From the NCBI RefSeq assembly GCF_022627575.1, contig NZ_JADEYQ010000004.1, positions 59,075-123,074 of the forward strand: a stretch of 64,000 nt of DNA. The letters run 5' to 3'. Under the pieces are notes generated by a model. It was not told where the DNA came from and made no database searches. It saw only the letters and a list, made by a program, of their open reading frames with translations. Of the stretch, positions 9,069 through 17,879 are shown piece by piece. The first letter of the stretch is position 1. Every line of letters begins with the position of its first letter. Origin of the DNA: Sphingobacterium rhinopitheci (GTDB taxonomy: Bacteria > Bacteroidota > Bacteroidia > Sphingobacteriales > Sphingobacteriaceae). A program made the position numbers and the translations under genes.

Positions 9069-10001
9069 CTAACCAAAAATACTATCGACAACTTTCGACG
9101 AAGAGTGAAACAGGGTGAAATTTGGACCTTCTGACGGAAATATTATGTTCACTTTTAGCCCGACCCCAGTTTTATTTTCAAATTTAATACTTCCTCCAAT
9201 ACGTTTAAACAAATCTTTACATAATGAAATCCCTAGCCCCGCTCCTCCTTTGCTATTCTTATTTTTCTTATAGTTCCAGCTAGATTTACTATTTAATTTT
9301 TCTAAATAATCTAATGCTAATTCTTCTCCCTCATTCTGAACAAAAAGCTTAACTTTATTATTGTCTGAAGAAAAACCGATTTGTACAGTTCCATTATTCT
9401 TGCAGAATTTCACAGCATTACTCAAAACATTTCTTACGACAAATGAAAAAATATCTTTAGACATATAAACTACAAAACTTCGCTCTATATCAATCATTAA
9501 TACAATTCCTTTACGTTGAATTTCTTCTTTAAACAATGGTGCTATACTCTGAATTTGATCCACTAAACCAAATACTTCTTTATTATCTATATTCTGACGG
9601 AGTTGAGAATCTGTCCATAATAAGATTTCATTTATCATCTTGCGAGAAATAGACAATTGACTAGCTAATTCTGCAAAAACCTTTTTCATATCTTCATGAG
9701 ACATAGAAGCTACATCCCCAAAATCTAACAACATTTCCATTGATGAAATAGGTGCTCTCAAATCATGAGAAGCAATAGAAAGTACCTTGGTTTTAAACTC
9801 TTCTGAAGATTTTAATTCTTTATTCTGATTAATAATTTTATCACGCTGTGTTTTCAATTTCGCATTAGCTAAAAGCAATTTTTGTTGTTGTTCTTTTAAT
9901 GCTTTATTTTTTATTACTAAATAATAAATTAAAACGGCTATAATAACTTTACTTATAATAATTCCTGTGATTAATAACGCAATAAGATTTACACCTTCCA
10001 T
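9069..10001 (-). CDS. membrane-bound sensor histidine kinase
   Basis: 310 residues. One membrane helix (about 5-30) is followed by a coiled coil (30-68). The HisKA domain has phospho-acceptor His79 in SHDLRAP, and the ATPase domain has an N box NVLSNAVKF and a G box GGAGLGISLCKDL. There is no extracellular sensor domain, so the signal is probably sensed in the membrane or through a partner. No response regulator gene is adjacent, which makes this an orphan kinase. The kinase assignment is firm, the signal is unknown. Confidence 0.9.
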   Translation of the reverse strand: MEGVNLIALLITGIIISKVIIAVLIYYLVIKNKALKEQQQKLLLANAKLKTQRDKIINQNKELKSSEEFKTKVLSIASHDLRAPISSMEMLLDFGDVASMSHEDMKKVFAELASQLSISRKMINEILLWTDSQLRQNIDNKEVFGLVDQIQSIAPLFKEEIQRKGIVLMIDIERSFVVYMSKDIFSFVVRNVLSNAVKFCKNNGTVQIGFSSDNNKVKLFVQNEGEELALDYLEKLNSKSSWNYKKNKNSKGGAGLGISLCKDLFKRIGGSIKFENKTGVGLKVNIIFPSEGPNFTLFHSSSKVVDSIFG

Positions 10002-10168
10002 ATATTAAAATAATTTCATTTTTTAAAATATTAAATAGTTAATAAAAGCTAAATATGATAACCGTAAGTTCACGAAAAACCGTTTTTATGAACATTGCAC
10101 GCAATACGGGACAAAAACATAAGATAACCGGTCAATAGCATTTTAAAAGTGGGTCTAATTTCCATAAA

Positions 10169-10273
10169 TTAAAATTTATATCCAACTCCTAATTGGGCAA
10201 CCCCATTTTTTGAGTAATTATATATTAACTAGATTTACCAACCTTGGTTAGTCTAAAATTATAACGAGTATTA
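10169..10273 (-). pseudogene. remnant of an outer-membrane beta-barrel protein C-terminus
   Basis: Read on the minus strand, the last 19 codons before a stop at 10169-10171 give a classic barrel end, YSKNGVAQLGVGYKF, with the C-terminal Phe used by the BAM machinery. About 15 further codons upstream (TRYNFRLTKVG) are in another frame. No start or long frame is left, so this is a decayed gene fragment. The family cannot be named. Confidence 0.4.
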
Positions 10274-10659
10274 ATAAAAAAAACTATGAACGAAGTACAT
10301 TATATGCCAATTGGCATTTACAAATACTAGATGGAGCAGAAAATCTATCCCATCCATAAGAGCAGGAATTAGATCTGTTGAATCCTTTAGCAGACGCTAA
10401 TCACTCCAGTAGATTGGGCGCTCAGCATTATAAAAAGAACGAAAAGAAAGGTTTATCCATCAAAATTAAAGGTTAATTTCAAGAAATGTGTATTTTATAC
10501 ACTAAGTAGAAGTTGTTTAAGCAATTAGAAATGTCTTAATTCTACATTAAAGCTAATTATATTTCAATTTCATTATATTTTTATTACTTTTTTTGCATTG
10601 ATATCCAAGGTATTTTTATGATATTTGCAGTGCATTTATATTAATAAAATTAGAAACAT
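10274..10659. other. gene-free stretch upstream of ndh, with possible coding remnants
   Basis: No intact gene. A plus-strand frame ending near 10476 (about 35 codons, NPLADANHSSRLGAQHYKK) has codon-like composition but a stop in its middle and no recognisable family, so it may be another decayed gene. The last 70 bases hold a plausible ndh promoter: a TTTTTTTGC element near 10590 and GATATTTG at about 10619-10626. Confidence 0.4.
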
Positions 10660-11979
10660 ATGTTGCTAAATCGTTCTGAACGTTCATTCCCTCGTGTCAT
10701 CGTAATTGGTGGTGGTTTTGGTGGTGTCGAAGTTGCACGTAAACTGAAAGATAAGGAAGTAGAAGTAGTTATGATAGACCGTAATAACTTCCATACATTC
10801 CAACCATTAATGTACCAAGTTGCTACAGGTACATTAGCAGAGGATTCAATATCTTTCCCTCTACGCAAAATGTTTAAATCGCAATCTAACTTTAGATTCC
10901 GTTTGGCTGAAGTATTACGTATTGATAATGAAAAAAAAGAAGTTCATACCTCTGTAGGCACATATGACTATGATTACTTAGTAATTGCTACAGGAGCTAC
11001 AAGTAATTTCTTTGGAAATCAAGAAGTAGAGAAATATTCTTTGCCAATGAAGAGTATCAAAGAAGCTTTAAATATCCGTAGCTACGTTCTTCAAAATCTA
11101 GAAGAAGCAGTATTACATAAAAATATTTCGGAGCGTGAAGCTTACCTTAACTTTGTTGTTGTAGGTGGTGGACCAACAGGTGTTGAGTTATCAGGTGCTA
11201 TTGCAGAGATCCAATTGCACATGCTTAAGAAAGATTATCCTGAACTTACCGAGCACGAAATGAACGTGTACTTGGTCGAAGGAACTCCAAAGATATTAGG
11301 TGCCCTATCTGAAAAATCATCCCGCGATGCGGAACGTTATTTGAAAGAATTAGGTATTAAAGTGATGACCAATACACAAGTGACAGGTTACGACGGTAAT
11401 ACTATCACTTTTAATAATGGCGAAAGCATCCGTACGAAAACCGTAATTTGGGGTGCCGGTGTAAAAGGTCAATACCCTGAAGGTATTCACGCTGATTATA
11501 TCGAAAGAGGAAATCGTATTCGTACCAATGGACAATGTCAAATCGAAGGTATGGACGGCGTATATGCTATCGGAGACGTGTCTGCTATGATCACAGAAGA
11601 AACACCACGTGGCTTACCTGGCGTTGCTCCTGCAGCACAACAACAAGGTAAATACGTAGCTGAGCATATTAGTAATATTCTAGCAAACAAACCTAACGAA
11701 GAGAACTTCAAATATTTTGATAAAGGATCAATGGCTACCGTAGGTCGTAACAGAGCAGTCGTAGACATGGGGTCATTACATCTGAAAGGATTCTTTGCTT
11801 GGATGACATGGATGTTTGTTCACTTAGTTTCAATTTTTGGATTCCGTAATAAATTAGTAACATTTGTAAACTGGTCTATCAAATTTTTAACTAAAAACTC
11901 AGGTATCCGACTTATTGTAAACAGATACAATAGACCACAACCAGAACCAAAAATAAAAGAAGCTAGTTCTGCTGAATAA
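10660..11979 (+). CDS. ndh: type II NADH:quinone dehydrogenase
   Basis: 439 residues of the NDH-2 family: a single-subunit, non-proton-pumping flavoenzyme passing electrons from NADH to menaquinone at the inner membrane. The FAD-binding motif VIGGGFGGVEVARKL is near residue 15 and the NADH-binding motif VVVGGGPTGVELSGAI near 170. The FAD-contact motif GVYAIGDVS is near 300 and the APAAQQQGKYVAEHI quinone-site region near 322. The C-terminal hydrophobic and amphipathic part (about 370-420) would dock on the membrane. It is monocistronic, with a terminator at 12015-12047. Confidence 0.92.
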   Translation: MLLNRSERSFPRVIVIGGGFGGVEVARKLKDKEVEVVMIDRNNFHTFQPLMYQVATGTLAEDSISFPLRKMFKSQSNFRFRLAEVLRIDNEKKEVHTSVGTYDYDYLVIATGATSNFFGNQEVEKYSLPMKSIKEALNIRSYVLQNLEEAVLHKNISEREAYLNFVVVGGGPTGVELSGAIAEIQLHMLKKDYPELTEHEMNVYLVEGTPKILGALSEKSSRDAERYLKELGIKVMTNTQVTGYDGNTITFNNGESIRTKTVIWGAGVKGQYPEGIHADYIERGNRIRTNGQCQIEGMDGVYAIGDVSAMITEETPRGLPGVAPAAQQQGKYVAEHISNILANKPNEENFKYFDKGSMATVGRNRAVVDMGSLHLKGFFAWMTWMFVHLVSIFGFRNKLVTFVNWSIKFLTKNSGIRLIVNRYNRPQPEPKIKEASSAE

Positions 11980-12014
11980 TATAGACCTTTTTTAAAACAA
12001 ACATAAAACGTAAA

Positions 12015-12047
12015 ATGTCGACAATATTAAATTGTCGGCATTTTTTT
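12015..12047 (+). terminator. terminator of ndh
   Basis: An 11-bp stem with one G-T pair (12015-12025 with 12031-12041) is followed by seven T residues. The longest possible frame of the next gene would start inside this hairpin, which argues for its later start codon. Confidence 0.85.
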
Positions 12048-12152
12048 ATGCCCTCACCTGTAATTGATTCTCCAAAATATGGGGACTTCCGCCTACTGGT
12101 GCCAATACTAAAAGTAATATTTAGTATTTTTGGGATAAATAACTTTTTTAAT

Positions 12153-13814
12153 ATGGATAATAAAACGATAGCACGTGCCTTCAAACTTTGTGGGCAATTG
12201 ATGGAATTGCACAACGAGAATCCTTTTCGTAGTAAAGCGATAGCTAGTGCCTCGTTCAAAATAGATAAACTCCCCATTGCGGCAGCTACAGCTACATTTG
12301 ATCAATTAAGCGAACAACCGGGTATTGGTAAAAGTACAGCAGAAAAAATTCAACAATTCATTCAAACAGGGACCTTCAATGACCTTCAAGAGCTTATTGA
12401 AAAGACACCAGCAGGAATCCTAGAGATGCTTAAGATAAAAGGATTGGGTCCTAAAAAAGTACAGATTATTTGGAATGATTTAGCTATTGAATCTGTAGGT
12501 GAATTATACTATGCATGCAATGAAAACCGACTTATAGAAGCAAAAGGATTTGGTTTAAAAACACAGGAAGATATTAAAAAATCTATCGAATTCACACTCG
12601 ACAATCAAGGCTGGTTCTTATATGCTAAAGTAGTACCATTTGCCGAAAATATATACAACAGCTTAGTAAAAGCATTTCCTGAGAATAAAATCTCTTATAC
12701 TGGAGATTTCAGAAGAAAAATGGAAGTATTGCAACAAGTAGAACTAATCGTCGATACTCCAGTAGATAGAATTGAACAAGCGATACAGTCGCTGAACAAT
12801 GATATTACCGTTAAGAAGGAAGATAATAAGTTAATATTCACAGATGAAAATTCATGTCATTTCATCATATACAGTAGTAACGAATCTAATTTTGCTAAAG
12901 ATTTATTGGAAACAACAGGGTCAACGGCACACCTCAATTTAATAAAAGAAATAAACAATGATCTTCCTGCCTTAGCTACAGAAGAAGAAATATACAAAGC
13001 TATAGGTTTAAGCTACATAGAGCCCGAAATACGTGAAGGATTGGATGAAATACAATTGGCTAGAGAGAATAAATTACCACAATTGATCACCTTCGAGGAT
13101 TTGAAAGGTACTTTACACAACCACTCTACCTATTCTGATGGCGTACATTCACTTGCAGAGATGGCACGTTATAGTAAAGAAGAATTAGGTCTTGAATATT
13201 TAGGGATCTGTGATCACTCCAAAACTGCAGTATACGCCAATGGCTTGAATATAGATCGATTGACTCAACAATGGGCAGAAATAGATCAGTTAAATGAACA
13301 ATTGGCACCATTCAAAATATTCAAAGGTATAGAGTCAGATATTCTTTCAGATGGTTCTTTAGATTACTCAGACGATATATTGGCGAAATTTGACTTTGTA
13401 GTAGCTTCCGTACACAGCAACCTAAAGATGGATGAGGAGAAGGCTACAGCACGTTTGATCAAAGCAATCGAGAATCCATACACAACTATTCTAGGTCATC
13501 CTACAGGTCGATTATTATTAGCACGTGCAGGCTATCCCTTGGACTTCAAAAAGATTATTGACGCCTGTGCCTCAAATAATGTGGTCATAGAAATCAATGC
13601 CAATCCACTACGCTTAGATTTAGATTGGAGATGGCACCGCTATGCCTTAGAAAAAGGGGTATTACTTTCAATCAATCCAGATGCACACCGTACCGAAGGA
13701 CTACATGATATGCACTATGGTGTTTTCGTAGGTCGTAAAGGAGGATTATCGAAAGAAAAATGCTTAAATGCATTATCTTTGAACGAAATCAGCAATTTCT
13801 TTCATAAGAAATAA
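12153..13814 (+). CDS. polX: PolX-family protein with degenerate polymerase site and intact PHP domain
   Basis: 553 residues from ATG 12153. An in-frame ATG at 12015 is rejected because it lies in a terminator hairpin and adds a foreign hydrophobic stretch. The order is helix-hairpin-helix region (LSEQPGIGKSTAEKI, LKIKGLGPKKV), a nucleotidyltransferase-like core, then a C-terminal PHP domain. The PHP metal motifs are visible: LHNHSTYSDG, CDHSK, SVHSNL, GHPTGR and NPDAH. In the core the usual GDIDxL catalytic aspartates are replaced by QQVELIV. I infer nuclease or phosphoesterase activity in base excision repair, but probably no DNA synthesis. Confidence 0.88.
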   Translation: MDNKTIARAFKLCGQLMELHNENPFRSKAIASASFKIDKLPIAAATATFDQLSEQPGIGKSTAEKIQQFIQTGTFNDLQELIEKTPAGILEMLKIKGLGPKKVQIIWNDLAIESVGELYYACNENRLIEAKGFGLKTQEDIKKSIEFTLDNQGWFLYAKVVPFAENIYNSLVKAFPENKISYTGDFRRKMEVLQQVELIVDTPVDRIEQAIQSLNNDITVKKEDNKLIFTDENSCHFIIYSSNESNFAKDLLETTGSTAHLNLIKEINNDLPALATEEEIYKAIGLSYIEPEIREGLDEIQLARENKLPQLITFEDLKGTLHNHSTYSDGVHSLAEMARYSKEELGLEYLGICDHSKTAVYANGLNIDRLTQQWAEIDQLNEQLAPFKIFKGIESDILSDGSLDYSDDILAKFDFVVASVHSNLKMDEEKATARLIKAIENPYTTILGHPTGRLLLARAGYPLDFKKIIDACASNNVVIEINANPLRLDLDWRWHRYALEKGVLLSINPDAHRTEGLHDMHYGVFVGRKGGLSKEKCLNALSLNEISNFFHKK

Positions 13815-13836
13815 TAAATTACATAAAAATATAAGC

Positions 13837-13869
13837 AAATACCATCTTCAATACATAAAGATGGTATTT
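13837..13869 (+). terminator. terminator of polX
   Basis: A perfect 12-bp stem (13837-13848 with 13858-13869, core AAATACCATCTT), 9-base loop, 22 bases after the stop codon. Confidence 0.8.
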
Positions 13870-14044
13870 GAATTCGTAAAAAACAAAGAACACAGCTATA
13901 CAATACAGCAAAAATAAAGCACAACAACCAAACAACACTAAATAAGAAATATTTTTACCTATACAGCTACAAAAAACACTTAATTATATACTTTTTATAG
14001 TAATAAAAAATAAATTAGGTACATTGTAGCAAATAATATAGGAA

Positions 14045-15019
14045 ATGAAAGTTTTTATATCTAGAAATATACCGCAGCCCGGAATTGATGAACTCATCAA
14101 AAATGGCTTAGAAGTTATCATTAATACGGATGACAAAAAACTTAGCCAAGAAGAACTTATCCAAGCTTGTCAACAAGTAGATTTATTATTAAATGTAGGA
14201 CATGCGGACTTAAATAATCATTTTCTACAATCGTGTAAACATCTCCAAGGTATTGCCCTAGCATCTGTTGGCTATGACCATGTAGATATCAATGCTGCCA
14301 CAGCATTGGGCATCCCCGTTTCAAATACACCGGAAGTACTCAGTGGTGCCACCGCTGATGTTGCATTCCTATTGATGCTCGCAGTCTCTCGTAAAGCATT
14401 TTTTAGGGCTAACGATGTAAGAGAAGGCAAATGGAATGATTTTGAATTTATGCAAGACTTAGGGATTGAGCTCAATGGTAAAACACTAGGAATATATGGA
14501 TTAGGTCGTATCGGTCTAGATCTAGCGATAAAAGCTAAAGCAGCTTATAATATGAATATTATCTATCACAATAGAAGTCGTAATGAAGTAGCCGAAAATC
14601 AAGTTGATGCGCATTATGTATCTTTCGAGGATCTATTGGCACAGTCTGATGTGATATCTTTACATACAAACCTATCGCCAGCTACACAATTCAAATTTGA
14701 TAAGGAGGCATTCATTAAAATGAAAAAAACCTCTATTATCATCAATACAGCACGAGGGAAAGTCATAAATGAGCTAGATCTAATCGACGCTTTACAAAAG
14801 GGTGAGATATGGGGTGCAGGATTGGATGTAACAGATCCTGAACCTATGTCCCTAACCAATCCACTATTACAAATGTCTAATGTGTGTGTATTGCCACATA
14901 TCGGATCCGCTACAATAGAAACACGCACAAAAATGGCTATCATGGCAGCGAACAACCTATTGGCAGTAGCCAAAGGCAATGCAATGCTACAAATCGTAAA
15001 TAAAGAGGTTTATCAATAG
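14045..15019 (+). CDS. D-isomer 2-hydroxyacid dehydrogenase (glyoxylate/hydroxypyruvate reductase-like)
   Basis: 324 residues. It would reduce a 2-keto acid to a D-2-hydroxy acid with NAD(P)H. The Rossmann motif IYGLGRIGLDLA is near residue 160. The catalytic Arg lies in NTARGKVIN, the Glu in VTDPEP, and the acid-base His in LPHIGSAT. The sequence resembles GhrB or GyaR glyoxylate reductases more than phosphoglycerate dehydrogenase, because the C-terminal ACT domain is missing. It is a single gene with its own terminator; the substrate is inferred. Confidence 0.85.
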   Translation: MKVFISRNIPQPGIDELIKNGLEVIINTDDKKLSQEELIQACQQVDLLLNVGHADLNNHFLQSCKHLQGIALASVGYDHVDINAATALGIPVSNTPEVLSGATADVAFLLMLAVSRKAFFRANDVREGKWNDFEFMQDLGIELNGKTLGIYGLGRIGLDLAIKAKAAYNMNIIYHNRSRNEVAENQVDAHYVSFEDLLAQSDVISLHTNLSPATQFKFDKEAFIKMKKTSIIINTARGKVINELDLIDALQKGEIWGAGLDVTDPEPMSLTNPLLQMSNVCVLPHIGSATIETRTKMAIMAANNLLAVAKGNAMLQIVNKEVYQ

Positions 15020-15037
15020 ACTATGTTTGAGTAAATG

Positions 15038-15066
15038 AAGGAGCTATAACTAATGTATAGCTCCTT
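15038..15066. terminator. bidirectional terminator, dehydrogenase / Trm112 operon
   Basis: A perfect 11-bp stem (AAGGAGCTATA, 15038-15048 with 15056-15066), 7-base loop, between convergent units. Confidence 0.8.
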
Positions 15067-15073
15067 TGTACTA

Positions 15074-15346
15074 CTATGCTTTTGGCAACAATCTAAAATT
15101 TTTTATTTGAAGGTCTCCAATATGGTCTTCTAACAATTTATAAAGATTACGTTCAAATTTTTCATCTCTATATTCATCAGGTGTCATAATAGGAACACCT
15201 GATAGGATAGGATAAATCCTATCACAGGTCTTACAAGACAAATATCCAAAAATGACATCCCCATCGACAGTTTGTTCTATATTTTTCAGTTGTACATCTG
15301 ATTTATCAAACGGACAACATATTTTAGCTAATGTATTTTTATCCAT
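15074..15346 (-). CDS. Trm112-like zinc-ribbon protein
   Basis: 90 residues of the Trm112p/UPF0434 family: KICCPFDK near the start and the second Cys pair in LSCKTCDRIYPILSGVPIM form a zinc ribbon. In eukaryotes and archaea Trm112 binds and activates class I methyltransferases. It is the last gene of a four-gene unit whose first gene is a class I methyltransferase, and its start overlaps the ThiE-like gene by 8 bases. A methyltransferase-activating role is therefore inferred. The set is controlled by a TPP riboswitch upstream. Confidence 0.85.
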   Translation of the reverse strand: MDKNTLAKICCPFDKSDVQLKNIEQTVDGDVIFGYLSCKTCDRIYPILSGVPIMTPDEYRDEKFERNLYKLLEDHIGDLQIKNFRLLPKA

Positions 15347-15974
15347 TATTTAATTTTTTATACATATCATTTATTTGTTGCTGTAATACAGCCTCTCCAC
15401 TAAGTGCTGAAATCACAGCAATACCTTGATAATCTAGAGATGAAAGGCTATCTATATTGTCCAAGGTAATACCTCCAGCGAGGACAATAGGCATATCCGA
15501 TATTTGACGAGCTTTATGAATAGTTTCAAAATTCACGATATCACATGACTTACTATGCTTAGAGTCAAACATAGAACAGAAAGATATATAATCAAATTTT
15601 TGCGCTACTGCCCATTCTATTGTATGGAGGTCATTGGTACAAGTGATCCCCAACAACTTGTGCTTTAGCCGATATTTAATGGTTTCCCATTCCAATGGAA
15701 TATCGTCAAAATGAACACCATCGAAATCCAATTCATCCATTATTTCCCATCTATTATTTATAAATAAAGGTGTATTATACTGCTTACATAAGCTTAATAC
15801 TTCAGCTATAAAATCACATTCATCAATACCATTATCCCAGATTTGAACCGCAAGGATATTATGGTTTAGGGCAATATTGAGTTTATTTATAATCGTTTCT
15901 CTATCTAATTGGGGGTCGATAACCAAATAAATCCCCCTTTTAGAAGTATCAAATATATTTTTAGGACAGTCCAT
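15339..15974 (-). CDS. ThiE/TenI-like TIM-barrel protein, divergent active site
   Basis: 211 residues, best matched to the thiamine phosphate synthase/TenI superfamily. NNRWEIMDELDFDGVHFDD fits the family's NDRxxxAxxxGADGVHLGQ region, LLGITCTN the GxSxH/T region, and VLAGGITLDNI the phosphate loop. The QxRxK motif that holds pyrophosphate in ThiE is changed to VQIWDNG, and the GPxxxTxTK region is changed to FCSMFDSKHSKS. Normal synthase activity is therefore doubtful. It overlaps its neighbours by 14 and 8 bases and is under TPP riboswitch control, so a thiamine-related role is likely. Confidence 0.75.
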   Translation of the reverse strand: MDCPKNIFDTSKRGIYLVIDPQLDRETIINKLNIALNHNILAVQIWDNGIDECDFIAEVLSLCKQYNTPLFINNRWEIMDELDFDGVHFDDIPLEWETIKYRLKHKLLGITCTNDLHTIEWAVAQKFDYISFCSMFDSKHSKSCDIVNFETIHKARQISDMPIVLAGGITLDNIDSLSSLDYQGIAVISALSGEAVLQQQINDMYKKLNNG

Positions 15975-17001
15975 CGTTCATCGCTTTATTAAAAACAGCC
16001 CAATAAGGATCTTGTTCATGGTTAATCAATTCCGTTTTCAAACCATTGTCATACCAATATAATCCATGATCAAAACTTGTAAACACCCCTATTTCAGTAC
16101 ATCTAATATCGTTAGATTCCATTGCAGCTATAACTTCAACTTTATCTTCAGTATTACAACTTATCAACATCGAACCTGCCCCGATGCTTCGTAAAGGATC
16201 CAAATCAAAGACAGCACATACATTATGAATATGTGGCTCTACCACAATATCATTGATGTAAAGCTCTACTCCTACTTTACTAGCGGTACACATTTCATAT
16301 ATGGCGCCTAATATTCCACCTTCTGTCACATCATGCATCGCTGTAATGCTACGTTTTACAGTATTTAATTTACGTACAATATGCGCTTCTTTCAACACGG
16401 AAATATTCCACATCTCATCATGGAGTTTTCCTACATCTAATGTAGACAAACGAGCAGCAGTATAATTAGGAAATACCGCTGCTAAGATAGCTGACGAAGA
16501 AATCGCCGCGGACTTTGTCATCAATAAAGTTTCTCCTGGAGATACCATAGATGATAATAGCATCGTTTCGGGGGCACCAATAGCCCATAAAGTAATTCCA
16601 CCAGCTATGGTAGACCTATTACCATGTGCCCATCCGGTATGACCGCCCGTTATCGCAATTCCTATATCCTTAGCAAAGGAATCAATATGAGACCAATATG
16701 CTCTGAGCTCTATCTCTGTGATATTATCAGGTAAGTTCAATACGATCTGCCCATATTGTGGGGACAAACTCGTCGTGGCTATATCATTTGCTACCAATTG
16801 TATCGAAAGCCATGCCGACACCTTCGCTCCTAATGATGCGATATACGTCAAGGGGTCACTCGCTATAGCCATCGCTAAAGTAGTAGTCAAATCAATAATA
16901 GAAGTATCGATGCCATATCTCGGTGCTATAACATTGGCACGGTAATACCCATGTTCATTCGCTATGATATCGTTTATAAATTTTTCTGCTAATTTTCCCA
17001 T
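15961..17001 (-). CDS. AIR synthase-related (PurM/HypE/ThiL fold) protein
   Basis: 346 residues. The N-terminal half has the PurM-superfamily pattern: a DTSIIDLTTT strand, then SLGAKVSAWLSIQLVANDIA (relatives have VNANDIAAMG) and AITGGHTGWAHGN, which corresponds to the ATP-binding GGHT segment. The C-terminal half has AMHDVTEGGILGAIYEM, typical of the family. Members use ATP to activate an oxygen (PurM, ThiL, HypE, SelD). The reaction here is unknown. Thiamine monophosphate kinase-like activity is one possibility given the TPP riboswitch. It overlaps the methyltransferase stop by 1 base and the ThiE-like gene by 14. Confidence 0.78.
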   Translation of the reverse strand: MGKLAEKFINDIIANEHGYYRANVIAPRYGIDTSIIDLTTTLAMAIASDPLTYIASLGAKVSAWLSIQLVANDIATTSLSPQYGQIVLNLPDNITEIELRAYWSHIDSFAKDIGIAITGGHTGWAHGNRSTIAGGITLWAIGAPETMLLSSMVSPGETLLMTKSAAISSSAILAAVFPNYTAARLSTLDVGKLHDEMWNISVLKEAHIVRKLNTVKRSITAMHDVTEGGILGAIYEMCTASKVGVELYINDIVVEPHIHNVCAVFDLDPLRSIGAGSMLISCNTEDKVEVIAAMESNDIRCTEIGVFTSFDHGLYWYDNGLKTELINHEQDPYWAVFNKAMNDGLS

Positions 17002-17726
17002 TATTCGACATCATCAAAATGAACATATAAACCAAAGAAATCACCATACGGTATTTTCCATTGTTGAACAGGAAATAATTTGGGTAAGCCCGTACACATC
17101 CAGCGTATAGAATAACGTCTTCCTTGGAGGGCTTGATCTATCACCCTGATAAGCGATGAAGGCGTATAAAAACTTGCCGTTATATAAAAGGGATTTTTAC
17201 CAAACATTTGTTGTACCCTTCGTCTTATATACTTGGGTGAATTTCTATTCATCATACCAAAGGCAAGACCATACTTGGCGACGCGGGCCGCTTCTTGAAT
17301 CACAAGGCAAGGATCTTTGTAATATTCAAATGTGGTAATAAATGCTACCGCATCAAAAGAGTTATCTTTGAAGGGCATGTTGTGAGAATCCGCCATCACT
17401 AGAGGACCATTAAATAAGTCAATAGCTTGGGATAGCATCAAAGGAGAGATATCTGCTCCCGTAGCTTCTATACCAATCTGCGTCCACCAGCGTGTAAACC
17501 TACCAGTACCACAGCCAAACTCTAATAATGCTTTTATTCTACCATCAGCATCTAACAACTGTTGCATGACTTTCTTTTGCCATACTTCGGCGCGTTTATA
17601 ACGCCCTTCATACCATTGCTCATAAGTGTCTGTATGTTCTCTATTAAAGAACCACTCCGCCCTACCTTGCCAATTTTTGTGCTGATCGGGGATCAGCACA
17701 TCATGTTTGTTAACTAAAACTTCCAT
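17001..17726 (-). CDS. class I SAM-dependent methyltransferase
   Basis: 241 residues. SAM-binding motif I is LLEFGCGTGRFTRWW (about residues 67-81), followed by the acidic loop GADISPLML and the motif DSFDAVAFITTFEYY. The N-terminal part (AEWFFNREHTDTYEQWYEGRYKRAE) is of the kind that caps the substrate. The substrate is not evident. It is the first gene of the TPP-riboswitch operon, and the Trm112-like protein at the operon's end could be its activating partner. This role is inference from context. Confidence 0.85.
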   Translation of the reverse strand: MEVLVNKHDVLIPDQHKNWQGRAEWFFNREHTDTYEQWYEGRYKRAEVWQKKVMQQLLDADGRIKALLEFGCGTGRFTRWWTQIGIEATGADISPLMLSQAIDLFNGPLVMADSHNMPFKDNSFDAVAFITTFEYYKDPCLVIQEAARVAKYGLAFGMMNRNSPKYIRRRVQQMFGKNPFYITASFYTPSSLIRVIDQALQGRRYSIRWMCTGLPKLFPVQQWKIPYGDFFGLYVHFDDVE

Positions 17727-17741
17727 ACGATATTTGTATTA

Positions 17742-17784
17742 ATAAAAAACTCCATTCGTATGGATAAGCCTTACAGAATGGAGT
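17742..17784 (-). terminator. riboswitch expression-platform terminator
   Basis: On the minus strand a 9-bp stem (ACTCCATTC / GAATGGAGT) is followed by TTTTTTATT, just upstream of the methyltransferase ATG and downstream of the TPP aptamer. This fits control by transcription attenuation: TPP bound, terminator formed. Confidence 0.8.
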
Positions 17785-17800
17785 ACAATATTATCGTATC

Positions 17801-17879
17801 CTGCATCCCTACGTTGGCATTATCCAAATCAGGTGTCGGGTATCATCTCAGCTCCACAATAGTGGGCACCCCGTGCATA
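17801..17879 (-). promoter_or_regulatory. TPP riboswitch (THI element)
   Basis: Read on the minus strand it shows the hallmark blocks in order: CGGGGTGCCC, then GAGCTGAGATGATACCC, then ACCTGATTTGGATAATGCC, then the closing AACGTAGGGATGCA. The conserved CUGAGA and CUGAUnUGGAUAAUGCCAnCGUAGGGA segments that bind thiamine pyrophosphate are nearly complete. It sits about 75 bases ahead of the methyltransferase gene, with a terminator between, so high TPP should switch the operon off. Confidence 0.95.

Noticed and set aside
12015..12152. Longer start for the PolX-like gene
   Set aside because: This start lies within the ndh terminator hairpin and the extra residues have no counterpart in the family.
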